Assembly (NCBI RefSeq): GCF_017355785.1
Contig: NZ_JAFEWE010000020.1
Span: forward strand, 1-64,000
Reading direction: 5' to 3'
Origin: Desertivirga arenae
Lineage (GTDB): Bacteria > Bacteroidota > Bacteroidia > Sphingobacteriales > Sphingobacteriaceae
DNA length: 64,000 bases
Part shown: one piece after another, positions 51,669 through 60,524 of the stretch
Position numbering within the stretch: the stretch's first letter is position 1
How the letters are laid out: each line of letters begins with the position of its first letter
Notes under the pieces: model-generated
What the model saw: only the letters and a program-made list of their open reading frames with translations
Told to the model about the DNA's origin: nothing
Database searches by the model: none
Made by a program: the position numbers and the translations under genes

Positions 51669-54071
51669 TCATTTCCCGTCCAACCATTTCTCAGCCAAAC
51701 TGATATCTGTAAAAAATTCGGTGATCACCCTACCCTCTTTTATATCTACGCTCTTTTTAGCGGATAATTGGCTGAAAGTGCTGGGAGAGAAGATCCATGC
51801 AAAGTAACGGAGACCAGCCTCTTCCATCATAGGAAACCATTCCCGACCTACCCATTCTGCTGCTTCTGACCAGGTTCCCTGAACATTTCTGTTATCATTA
51901 ATTACTTTATAACACTTATTCTTTTTTAATATTTCCAACATTTTCATACAGCCGTTCTGGACCGAAGAAAAATTTTGAAAGCCTTTCCAATCCACTTCAA
52001 TTCGATCGTCCTGCTGGTTATATAGAATGGTAATAGAAGAATCTTTATAAGAGATCTCTGTCTCTGTTACCTCCGCTTCCCCCTGCCTTTCAAGTGGCAG
52101 CCTGAAAAAGAAGGTTGAGCCTTTCCCCTGTTCACTTTCAATCCAAAAGTCGCCACCATGGCGCTTCAATATTTCAGATGATATAAATAAACCTAATCCC
52201 AAGCCTTCAAACCGCATTGAGGTGTTATCTACCCTGTAGTATCTGTCAAATAATTTATCCAGATGGTCCTGAGGAATTCCGATACCAAAATCCTGTACCG
52301 AAACTATGAGATTATCACCTTGTAATGTGCTGTTAACTAATACCCTTTCCCCACCAGGAGAGTATTTAATCGCATTGGTCAAAAAGTTATTTAATACCTG
52401 TTCCAGCCTCAAACGATCGCCCGTATATAGAACGTCAACAACATTTTCAACAGAAATTTTATGAGAGGGAGCAAGGTGCTGAACACTCTCCACACAATCT
52501 GTAATAATCTGCCTAAAGTTGAATTGCTCCATACTATATTGCATCTTTCCGGCATTGATCTTACTAACATCCAAAAGGTCATTAATAAGCTTCTCCAATC
52601 TGCAAATATGCTCGGCAGACTTTTGAACAAAATCCGGCAACTTTGTGGAGTCTTTCGTGCGCTGCATCAACTGGTTGAAGGCTTTTATACTCGTAAGGGG
52701 AGTTTTAAGTTCATGACTGGCGATAGACAAAAACTCATCTTTTTTTAAACTAAGTTCTTTTACCTCTTCGTATAATTTTGCATTATCCAGGGCTATTGCC
52801 GCTTGCGAAGCAAGCCCCAGGACTAAATTCTCGTGTTCTGCGGTAAATACATCTGCATCCTTATGGCCCAAAAATAGTCCTCCAATAACTTTACCGGACT
52901 TAGAAATTACCGGTACAGCCAGATAGCTAACAACCGGAAGATGCCCTTTAGGCATTCCATTATTCGGCGCATTTTTGCCATAGCGTGGATCCTTAGTGAT
53001 ATCAGCTACCCTGACTACGCCGTCGCCGGCAAAAGTGGGATGAAAAACAGCAGTATTGCGCGGTGTGCCAAACTTTTCAAAGGCCTCTCTCGGGGCTCCC
53101 GACAATGTATATAGTAAAAAAGCCTCGCCAGATGCATTAATCGTATTATAGAAGAAAGCCCCAAAATTGGCGCCTGTCAGTTTAGTTACTGCATCGGTAA
53201 CCTTTTGTAGTATTTCCTGCAAGTCTAAACTCTCTGAAATTGATAAACCTATCGAGTTTAATATTTCAAGACGTTCTGCATGGGTTTGCAGGAGCATGTT
53301 TGCTTTCTTCTGCTCTGAAATATCTCGAACTTCGATCACTGTTGCCACCGGAATTCCATTTTCGAAAATAGGGCTGGCAGCGCAGAGTACAGGGAGAGAA
53401 GTTCCGTCTTTACGAAAAAAAAGATCTTCATGCGCACGCATTTCGAAGTTTTGTGGTAGCGCCCTATCCAGTGGGCATTCTTCCATTGGATACTCCCTAC
53501 CATCAGGGTAATGATGATGTATTAAATAGTGCAGAGGTTTACTTTTAATCTCCGTTAATGTGTAGCCAAACATGGTTTCGGCGGCTGGGTTCATAAAAGT
53601 ACAATACCCTTTGTCATTCATTAAAAACAGGGCAGAAGTCGCATTGTCGGTGATAGTCTTAATCAGTTTGTTTTGATTTTGCAGTGCAATATCTGCTTCT
53701 TTGCCTGAAGTTACGTCAACCACTATGCCCTCATAAAAAAGATCTCCATCCATCATCTTGGCCTTAGCTCTTGCTAAAACCCACTTCGTGTCCTTAGAGG
53801 AGATTCTAATCCGGTATTCAATCTGGTAGGGCTCGCTTTTATTTATTTGAGCCTCTCTCAACTGATTGGCGCGTTGAAGGTCCTCTTCATCGATGTTTTT
53901 TAAGAAATCAGCTAGTGGGATACCTGCTTCATCAAACGGCAACCCGTACATAGCACTTAAAGTTTTATCTGCATACACTATTTTCTTCTGATAGTCCAGT
54001 AGGTATGTCCCTACTAGTCCAAATCCGTGCTCGTCTTCCAATTGTCTTATCCTATTTAACCTCGAATCCAT
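51669..54071 (-). CDS. PAS-PAS-GAF histidine kinase with C-terminal STAS-like domain
   Basis: From ATG 54071 (MDSRLNRIRQ) the 800-residue kinase has PAS domains (about 10-125 and 135-255), a GAF domain (about 270-430), HisKA with DEFLSIASHELKTPLTSIKA (His about 453), and HATPase_c (N box VLNNFLTNAIKYS, G1 DFGIGI, G2 GLGLGL). The last 125 residues (SITILYNQQDDRIEVDWKGF ... WEQ-like EWVGREWFPMMEEAGLRYFA) match the SpoIIAA/STAS-like domains that bind regulators or lipids, an unusual output end for a kinase. A TTG five codons upstream is rejected. No receiver is present. Confidence 0.9.
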   Translation of the reverse strand: MDSRLNRIRQLEDEHGFGLVGTYLLDYQKKIVYADKTLSAMYGLPFDEAGIPLADFLKNIDEEDLQRANQLREAQINKSEPYQIEYRIRISSKDTKWVLARAKAKMMDGDLFYEGIVVDVTSGKEADIALQNQNKLIKTITDNATSALFLMNDKGYCTFMNPAAETMFGYTLTEIKSKPLHYLIHHHYPDGREYPMEECPLDRALPQNFEMRAHEDLFFRKDGTSLPVLCAASPIFENGIPVATVIEVRDISEQKKANMLLQTHAERLEILNSIGLSISESLDLQEILQKVTDAVTKLTGANFGAFFYNTINASGEAFLLYTLSGAPREAFEKFGTPRNTAVFHPTFAGDGVVRVADITKDPRYGKNAPNNGMPKGHLPVVSYLAVPVISKSGKVIGGLFLGHKDADVFTAEHENLVLGLASQAAIALDNAKLYEEVKELSLKKDEFLSIASHELKTPLTSIKAFNQLMQRTKDSTKLPDFVQKSAEHICRLEKLINDLLDVSKINAGKMQYSMEQFNFRQIITDCVESVQHLAPSHKISVENVVDVLYTGDRLRLEQVLNNFLTNAIKYSPGGERVLVNSTLQGDNLIVSVQDFGIGIPQDHLDKLFDRYYRVDNTSMRFEGLGLGLFISSEILKRHGGDFWIESEQGKGSTFFFRLPLERQGEAEVTETEISYKDSSITILYNQQDDRIEVDWKGFQNFSSVQNGCMKMLEILKKNKCYKVINDNRNVQGTWSEAAEWVGREWFPMMEEAGLRYFAWIFSPSTFSQLSAKKSVDIKEGRVITEFFTDISLAEKWLDGK

Positions 54072-54234
54072 TTCTATTGTACTCAATTCTTATCCAGTAG
54101 GGGTAAAAGTAGCTTTGTTAGTTTAAAACTCATTAATCAAGCCAAAACTTGTTGCACCTGGATGAGGAAGGGAACTCATTTTCCTATTTAAAGTTGGGCA
54201 AGTTATAGTTTCGATGACTTTCCGCCTAATACCG

Positions 54235-54591
54235 CTACGCTGCCAGATGATTTTCTACAACCTGCAGCAGGATATCGATATCGAAGGGTTTTGGAATAAC
54301 TTCATCTGCACAGATTTTCTTTGTCTGGATAGCTTTGTTATGTGTAGATAAAACAATAACAGGTATATGCTTAATAGAATCAAGAGCTTTAAGCTTTCTG
54401 CAGAGGTCAGTTCCTTCAGGAGTTACATGGATAACATCTAAAAGGATTAAATCAGGCATAGCTACTGAAGTATAACTTAGAAAATCTTCTTCAGAACTGA
54501 ATCCCTTTACCTAATATCTTTCATTAACCAAAACATGCGTAACTACCTCCAAAATGTCCTGATTCTGCTCAAACACAACTACCCTTTTCAC
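54235..54591 (-). pseudogene. response regulator with in-frame stop codon
   Basis: The frame from GTG 54591 reads VKRVVVFEQNQDILEVVTHV and then, after a TAG at codon 27 (54513-54511), VKGFSSEEDFLSYTSVAMPD and LILLDVIHVTPEG, ending in KPFDIDILLQVVENHLAA. This is a complete receiver (phosphorylatable D in LILLDV, T/S in VIVLST, K in IPKPF) interrupted by one stop. Restart at ATG 54459 gives only 74 residues and loses the first strand with the acidic pocket. Its usual partner would be the neighbouring kinase. Sequencing error or amber decay cannot be separated here. Confidence 0.75.
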
Positions 54592-54655
54592 TCTGTTAAA
54601 ATGCCCTTTTTATGGTATACTCCAAAGTATAGGAAGAATCGTTATTCTTCCGCAA

Positions 54656-54769
54656 TCAAACGATCCTCTGGCATTTAAAAAGTTTGCAGCCTATAGAGCT
54701 TCCATGAAGAGTAAGGTAATACTCGCCTGATTCCGGATTATAACTTCTAACGATCGCTCCTTCTACCCG
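54656..54769 (-). pseudogene. short remnant open frame with in-frame TAG
   Basis: After a TAG at 54772-54770 the frame reads RVEGAIVRSYNPESGEYYLT and LHGSSIGCKLFKCQRIV before TGA at 54658. The same frame continues upstream of the TAG (YGSSNPHNEYS). The sequence looks like a real beta-strand protein, but no start codon is visible. Family unknown. Confidence 0.35.
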
Positions 54770-54805
54770 CTAAGAGTATTCATTATGCGGATTACTACTG
54801 CCATA

Positions 54806-55243
54806 CTAGGTATTGTTCCTTATAAAATCCTTACATAGTCGGGCCACGGCATGCTCCATGGTCAAGAATTCATCAAAATATTCTTTCTGTTCCTCTGTAA
54901 TGAAACTATCCAGGCCCCGGAAGCCTTCCCCCCCAATTACCTTAAGCGCTAATGGGCTATCTTCGAAGAAGCGACAGGGCAGAGCCCCATCATATAACTT
55001 AATCATGCTATGATGTGCAGGATGTTTTTTTGCCTGTTCATATTCTTTATAAACCTCTGCTTTTTCTCCCTCAACCAGAATAAGGTTATTTCCACCTGCA
55101 AAAATCGTCAATCCGGAAAGATTTGCCTCTCGTCGCTCTTTTCGCACTGTTTCTAAAATACTATGGGTCATTTCAGGTGTGGTGTCTTTTATCGTTGAAC
55201 TTACAAACACCATGCACCAAACTTCAGTGTCTGTGGCTGCCAT
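54806..55243 (-). CDS. divergent BLUF-domain-like protein
   Basis: The 145-residue protein follows the BLUF plan: strand WCMVFVSSTIKD, helix, NLSGLTIFAGGNNLILVEGE, then the helix KEYEQAKKHPAHHSMIKLYD and CRFFEDSPLAL. BLUF domains bind FAD and sense blue light through a Tyr (usually in strand 1) and a Gln (in strand 3, normally FxQxLEG). Here the Tyr position is F and the Gln position is I (LILVEGE), so light sensing of the usual kind seems lost. It may be a light-independent regulator of the nearby kinases. Confidence 0.65.
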   Translation of the reverse strand: MAATDTEVWCMVFVSSTIKDTTPEMTHSILETVRKERREANLSGLTIFAGGNNLILVEGEKAEVYKEYEQAKKHPAHHSMIKLYDGALPCRFFEDSPLALKVIGGEGFRGLDSFITEEQKEYFDEFLTMEHAVARLCKDFIRNNT

Positions 55244-55455
55244 AAAGAAGGACTTAAGTTTTCTATTGATTAGTTAGTTGCCCTTTTTACGAAGGATATG
55301 CAGAAATTGTTACCTTCACCTCTTAACATAATCTAATACTTAATGACGGATAATTGGCCAATGATCGAGATATATGGTATTCAAAGAGACATAAATAAAG
55401 GAGAGCTAACACGGCAGCTACAGGTCACTCACTCGTATAGGAAAGCGGGGAGAAA

Positions 55456-55864
55456 TTAACCATTAACTATTTTCGGTGGAACGATGCTGTCCCATCCGTC
55501 TAAAACTGAAATTATTGCTTCTGCTCCTACTTCAATGGAGTATTCTAGATCAGTAGAACTCAACAAAAATGGCCAGTATTCTAGCGCCCTATCAACAGTA
55601 GTGTGTCCGAACTGATTCACCTCAGCTGAAATTTGAGGGGCGATTATCAGGATATACTTAATTCCGTAGGCAGCCAGCCTATCAAGCACTTCTTTGTCTA
55701 AAAAAATTTTTAGAAGATACAATTATTGCTTCCTTGTTACTGGCATATCCGACAGTATCGTTGTTTAAAAAATTGGTAACCAGCGTAATCTGATGCTTCC
55801 TTCTATTAGCCAGGGCAAGTGGCTGCTTCTCCCTTGTGTCTATATTATAAGCTGTTACTCTCAT
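55456..55864 (-). pseudogene. frameshifted D-2-hydroxyacid dehydrogenase N-terminal fragment
   Basis: From ATG 55864 the first frame reads MRVTAYNIDTREKQPLALAN and RRKHQITLVTNFLNNDTVGY ... AIIVSSKN, the N-terminal catalytic-domain start of an LdhA-type dehydrogenase. A run of seven T (55706-55700) then throws it out of frame; removing one T gives KNFLDKEVLDRLAAYGIKYI, continuing the family. After that the sequence (LIIAPQISAEVNQFGHTTVD...) no longer matches the enzyme, and the Rossmann domain is gone. It is a broken chimeric gene. Confidence 0.7.
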
Positions 55865-56125
55865 TTTACAATTAGTACAAAGTAATGAAAATAGGGTAGA
55901 TACTTAAGTGAGGCAAATTAAGAATAGATGTAATCTTTATCACTTTTCCTGCAAGTCATGAAAATGAATAATTAAATGAGAGAAATGGAAGGGGACTTTG
56001 TCGATAGGAGATATAAAAGTGATGGGTAAGTTAAAGAGACCACTCGTTTTCTTAATAGTCCAACTAACCTAGCTTTCCTTTATGGGCCAGTAGAAGCTTA
56101 ACGTCAAGGTTTTTCAAATATTGTG

Positions 56126-56273
56126 TTAATGAAAAAATATTTTGGAACACTTTAATCCACGATTTATTTCTGCACGGGTAGCAGCATTATAACTTCCTGC
56201 AAGAAAATGGTTCTTCCGCCCAGGGCAATCGGACGGATAGCATTCTCAATTAGCGGAGTGCCCTGCCTAGCGC
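56126..56273 (-). pseudogene. IS66-family transposase C-terminal remnant
   Basis: Reading the minus strand, one frame gives PLIENAIRPIALG and, after a one-base shift near 56215, RKNHFLAGSYNAATRAEI. Together they match the highly conserved IS66 TnpC tail (NxIENAIRPxALGRKNxLFAGS). Only about 45 codons remain. It proves former IS activity in this region. Confidence 0.8.
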
Positions 56274-56275
56274 AC

Positions 56276-56308
56276 AAAAAAGCCCTGTAGCTATGAGAGC
56301 AGCAGGGC
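56276..56308 (-). terminator. terminator before the IS66 remnant
   Basis: On the minus strand GCCCTG (56308-56303) pairs with CAGGGC (56287-56282), followed by six T (56281-56276). No intact gene precedes it: 56310-56541 contains only a 9-base hairpin (56466-56489). It may end a small RNA or a lost gene. Confidence 0.6.
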
Positions 56309-56541
56309 AACCTAAACCTTATCACAATTATTTGTGGGACACAATATCGGAAATATAGTAGAAATAGAAAGTAAAGTCAGGGTCATTTTCTAGAAACCAA
56401 ACCTCCCTTAACCAACCTAACTTCTTTAACTTCAGCCCGTACAATTAACGTTATTTAATAAATAACAGTAGGCCGCAGTTGGTCTACTGCCTCTGACTTC
56501 ACTGATACCTGATAATTTTCTTTAGATTTGTCGCTTCGACA

Positions 56542-56931
56542 ATGGCAGAACTAATCCTTATTGATGATGATCCTACTCATCATTATCTAGCAGAAATATT
56601 GATAAAACATCATAAGACATTTAGGAAATTCAAGAGCTATATTGATCCAAAGACAGCATTAATTGATTTAGTAGACGCCTATTACGAAGCAATGAATCTT
56701 CCCGATATAATTTTACTGGATTTAAATATGCCGGATGTAAATGGATGGGATTTTTTAGAGATGTTTGAAAACTTAAGGGCATTGGTTAATAAAGAAATCA
56801 GCGTTTTTATCGTTACCTCCTCTATTGATCCAAATGATGTGGCCAAATCACAATGTTATCCTGCCGTTAAAGGATTTTATTCAAAACCGTTATCTAACGA
56901 AATATTAAAGGCTATTGTAAACAGGAGATAA
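56542..56931 (+). CDS. CheY-like single-domain response regulator
   Basis: The 129-residue protein is one receiver: acidic pocket LILIDDDPTHH, phosphoacceptor D in DIILLDLNMPDVNGWDF (about residue 60), T in IFIVTSS and K in YSKPLSNE (about 115). No output domain exists. This class in Bacteroidota usually shuttles phosphate with hybrid or soluble PAS kinases like those encoded on either side. Confidence 0.92.
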   Translation: MAELILIDDDPTHHYLAEILIKHHKTFRKFKSYIDPKTALIDLVDAYYEAMNLPDIILLDLNMPDVNGWDFLEMFENLRALVNKEISVFIVTSSIDPNDVAKSQCYPAVKGFYSKPLSNEILKAIVNRR

Positions 56932-56993
56932 TCTATTTAAATTAATCTAATACAATCGATTATCCATCTGTAAGAGTCTTTTTATAGATATAA

Positions 56994-57428
56994 CTACCCA
57001 GGAAGATTAATTCTCTTCACCAGCTCTTCTTCATACAACCGTATTGCTTTTTCTAAAAAGTTAAGTGTCAAATCCAAATAGTTGAAATCAAAGGTGAATA
57101 TATATTTATGTGGGAATGCATTAAACCAGCTTATCAGAAACTCTCGGTTAGACTCGAAAAAGTTAATGGCATAAGGTAACTTAAAGTCAGACTTCTCAGA
57201 TTTTGCTAGCATAGATGGCTCTTTGTCATCATACTCGCCACGCTCCGAACTAGCTATAAGTATTATTAGTTTCAGATACACAAAAGCTAATTCTTCATAG
57301 TAAAATAAAAATTGAGTTGTCCCGGTATCATCTATGAGTAGACGATGGGAAACTTGCAATCTTTTTGTAAGGTTAATTCCTTTCCGGCATTGATTTAAGT
57401 ACCTATAATATATATCATTGCCCTGCAT
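56994..57428 (-). CDS. hypothetical protein, 144 aa
   Basis: A helical soluble protein starting MQGNDIYYRYLNQCRKGINL and ending RLYEEELVKRINLPG. No motif is recognised. It sits alone between response-regulator and small coiled-coil genes. Confidence 0.6.
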   Translation of the reverse strand: MQGNDIYYRYLNQCRKGINLTKRLQVSHRLLIDDTGTTQFLFYYEELAFVYLKLIILIASSERGEYDDKEPSMLAKSEKSDFKLPYAINFFESNREFLISWFNAFPHKYIFTFDFNYLDLTLNFLEKAIRLYEEELVKRINLPG

Positions 57429-57578
57429 TTACTCCTTGTAATAGTTCTCTCTAATATTTCTTACGACTATAACAAGGGAAAGTTAGTTAAAATGAAGTAA
57501 TATACTTGTTTTATGATTATATTAGAAAGTCCATCTTGCTGAAGCTAATAGTATTTTTTGCTAAAGAGTACTCCTTCC

Positions 57579-57707
57579 CTAACTGAAAATAGTATTAATA
57601 AGGTCAACGTATTCGTATCTTAAAAGAGAAACAGCTGCTTCTGGACCTATTTTAAATATGGTTATAGAGGTATTGAAATGGTCATTCTCCCTCCAATTCA
57701 AGTACAA
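57579..57707 (-). other. short open frame resembling the tail of the 55456 fragment
   Basis: The 42-codon frame contains FKIGPEAAVSLLRYEYVDLI, which is similar in pattern to IEVGAEAIISVLDGWDSIV in the fragment at 55456. It has only a TTG start. It may be a remnant of a small paralogous family. The rest of 57429-57741 is empty. Confidence 0.3.
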
Positions 57708-57741
57708 GTCTCATTAAATCTTATAGTGATAAGTTTGACAC

Positions 57742-57960
57742 TTATACTTCGAGATCCGGAGTTTCAATGAAAACATCGAGGTGACTAGAGGCCTCAATTA
57801 ATTCTTGTGTTGCTTTATCAAATTGTTCAGCTAATTCTTTATCTGAAAACTGTGAAAACCGCACCTTTTGCTCGATTTCATTAAAAAGCCGCCTTTTTTC
57901 AGTACCAATGCTCTGCAGTCTGTATAATTCTTTTTTTTGCTTCCAGTTTAAATTAAGCAT
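57742..57960 (-). CDS. small coiled-coil protein
   Basis: The 72-residue product MLNLNWKQKKELYRLQSIGT is nearly all charged helix (RRLFNEIEQKVRFSQFSDKE) and ends DVFIETPDLEV. No family is recognised. Confidence 0.6.
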   Translation of the reverse strand: MLNLNWKQKKELYRLQSIGTEKRRLFNEIEQKVRFSQFSDKELAEQFDKATQELIEASSHLDVFIETPDLEV

Positions 57961-59046
57961 TTCTTACATAAATGGATCTATAACTGAAAGTTATAAAATT
58001 TAATCAAAATGCCTAAAAAATATTTCTATTATAACTTCAAATTAGAACCGTCACTAAAACCATCAGTACTTTAAACTAAGGACTAAGTTGCTGTTTTAAG
58101 CTGGTTGTATCAAAATGGGAGTGTTATGGGAACAACTCCCTTTTTCTATTTACTTTACCCTTAGAAAATTGATTATTAAAGCGGTGGTGTTTTATATTGT
58201 TTTTAATAATTCCCTAATTTTATAAATATGATTTCCAGGAATAGATAAGTTTGGTGTTATGGTTTTATTAAGAAAGTTTTTAATTGCCAAAAATTTGGAG
58301 TAGGTCCAAGTTCAGAAGCTACTTAAAGACCGGGCTTTAGGAAATATATCCATTTTGATATTCTCCCCTGATACAATCGTTATTGTACATCCTTACTATT
58401 TGATTTCCAGAATTATGCAGAATCAATTCTTTTCTTACAAATAAGCAGGAAAAATGTAACCTTAAAAGTTGATTTGAAGTACTAGCAGCATTGCTTTCCA
58501 GGCAATATTGTTTTTAGGTAGATGTAGGGCTGGAGTATTCCAGCCCATTTTTAAACTAATGATAAGTTCAATAATGCAGGTATGCCTAATGTATCAGACT
58601 CTTTCATTCTTCTGACTTTACCTTAATTGTCTGTCGGGATTAGAAGCTGTAAGCTCTCCGCTATTTAAATGATCCTTTTCGGTAATGATAACAGGACTAG
58701 AATAAGTGGTCTTAGTATTTGAAGTGTGCAGATGATTTAAATGGAAAATTAAAAGGAACCGATTAAGACCAGTTCCTTCTTTTTCATAGGTAAAATGTAG
58801 AATGTATATACGAATGCCAAAATTATACCAAAAGGAATCAGCTTTTCCATAAATCTAACTTGCTTGGTATAACAACTCGCAAAATGAAAGCTTCTCTATT
58901 AGCAGCTACAACTCATCCATCTTTAGAGTTGAGAACTCCTATTTTGCCTTTTACCCAATATGGGGAAGAAAATACATGCTACTTTACTATTAAAGCTGTT
59001 CTAATATGTAATAGTATCGATAACTTCTACTAATTCAGCAGAAGTA
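57961..59046. other. long intergenic region with three hairpins
   Basis: No supported gene. GGGAGT/ACTCCC near 58117-58140 with a U-run, GGGCTGGA (58527-58534)/TCCAGCCC (58539-58546) with ATTTTT after it, and AAGGAAC (58753-58759)/GTTCCTT (58772-58778) with CTTTTT look like intrinsic terminators. They may mark unrecognised small RNAs or decayed genes. A 49-codon frame from 58884 is not convincing. Confidence 0.5.
58527..58551 (+). terminator. intrinsic terminator without an obvious gene
   Basis: Perfect eight-base stem GGGCTGGA/TCCAGCCC, loop GTAT, then ATTTTTA. The nearest plus-strand gene upstream is more than 1.5 kb away. Confidence 0.65.
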
Positions 59047-60312
59047 TTAAGGGTCTGTTATAGTAGATTCAGACAGGCGAACTTCATATCTTGAAATTTC
59101 TAAAGCCATTTCCTTTATTAGTTCGTCCAAATCAGCAGTGCATTTTCCAATGAGGGATTGTAATTCCTTTATCTCCTGTAGTTCATCCGTTGAATTAGCA
59201 ATATCTACCAGGCTTAGTATAGAAGCTACAGGCCGTCTAACTTCATGAGAATTCGTCCAAGCTAATTTTTTTATCGCTTCATTATAATCTCTTATTTGTT
59301 CTTCTCGCTTTTTTCTTTCAGTGATAACACTTTGAACAGAAATGTACCTTTCCAACCTGCTGTGCTCGTCAAGTACCGGGGAGATGTTGAGGCTAACCCA
59401 ATATTCGTGTCCATCTTTAGTGTAATTCAGGACCTCAAAATCTTCAAAGCGGTTCTTTTCAAGCGATTCCATTATTTTTTTTTGGATTCCAAGTTCCGTT
59501 TTCGGTCCTTGTAGAAAATGAAGTGTATTGCCAATGGCCTCTTCATAGGTGTAACCTGTGATTTTCACAAACGCTTTGTTTACCCAAGTAACAACCCCAT
59601 AGGGGTCCGTTATTATGACAATATTATTTATCCTATCTACTATTTCTGCTAATTTCTGATTCTCTAAACCAGCCTGTTTAATCAGTAAGATATGTTGCTG
59701 GAGTTCCTCTTTTAGCTTTTTTTCTATTTGATATGCTTCTTTTATTGTTTCTTCATACTTAGCCCGAACAGTAATATCTTGTGCCATAACCATAACAGCT
59801 TCAATTCCATTAAACTTAATTTTATGTGACTTAATAGAAACAATAATTCTTTTCCCATTTTTCTTTATGTGACACCAATCTCCTGAGACATGGAAAGTTT
59901 CGGGCATCCTCTTAGTTGTTTCACGCACTTTTTCCCAGTCTTCGGCTGGTCGGATGTCTAAAATGGTCATCTTTTTAAATTCCTCCTGACTATATCCATA
60001 CTGCCGAACTGCGGCATCGTTGCATTCTAAAAAATTAAGAGTACCAAGGTCATAAATCCACATAGGATTTGGATTGGAGAAAAATAAGTACCTATACTGT
60101 TCCTCTGAAATGCAAAGCTTCTTCTTGTGAATGGCTAGCAATACAAAAAGCAGTGCGCTACTCGTCAAAACGAACAAAGCTCCCTTAGCCGTTTGAAAAA
60201 ACGCTTCATCTATCTTCTCATTAAAAACATGTACTATCCGGTCGCTTAGAATAATCCAGAGTATTCCAAATAGCAAATAACCAAAAACAGGCTTATAAAT
60301 ACCATTATTCAT
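59047..60312 (-). CDS. membrane PAS-PAS sensor with histidine-containing domain but no ATPase
   Basis: From ATG 60312 the 421-residue protein has two membrane helices (about 8-25 and 42-60), two PAS domains (about 70-190 and 210-335; MTILDIRPAEDWEKV and FLQGPKTELGIQKKIMESLE typical of PAS/LOV-like) and a C-terminal dimerisation helix pair (AWTNSHEVRRPVASILSLVD, His at about 357). It stops before any N, G1 or G2 box, so the kinase ATPase domain is absent. The family does contain short phosphoacceptor-only proteins, and this one may be a partner that is phosphorylated by another kinase. Confidence 0.88.
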   Translation of the reverse strand: MNNGIYKPVFGYLLFGILWIILSDRIVHVFNEKIDEAFFQTAKGALFVLTSSALLFVLLAIHKKKLCISEEQYRYLFFSNPNPMWIYDLGTLNFLECNDAAVRQYGYSQEEFKKMTILDIRPAEDWEKVRETTKRMPETFHVSGDWCHIKKNGKRIIVSIKSHKIKFNGIEAVMVMAQDITVRAKYEETIKEAYQIEKKLKEELQQHILLIKQAGLENQKLAEIVDRINNIVIITDPYGVVTWVNKAFVKITGYTYEEAIGNTLHFLQGPKTELGIQKKIMESLEKNRFEDFEVLNYTKDGHEYWVSLNISPVLDEHSRLERYISVQSVITERKKREEQIRDYNEAIKKLAWTNSHEVRRPVASILSLVDIANSTDELQEIKELQSLIGKCTADLDELIKEMALEISRYEVRLSESTITDP

Positions 60313-60524
60313 ATAATAAGATAGTTTTACTTTCTTCAATCGATAGCACCAGAACTCTTGTTAATTTGTTTCAGAGGAATTATATCGATCCGTTTTCTAC
60401 AGAAGCTACATTTTTTTCTCTCGCCATCGTATCGGTATTTCCATTTATGGAAGCCCAGGGGGCAGAATAATAATCGAAAAAAAAGCTTGATCAATGACTT
60501 GTTTTTTAGGATAAAAATTTCTTA

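Noticed and set aside
58884-59033. 49-codon frame with ATG
   Set aside because: No ribosome-binding site, no family and poor codon pattern.
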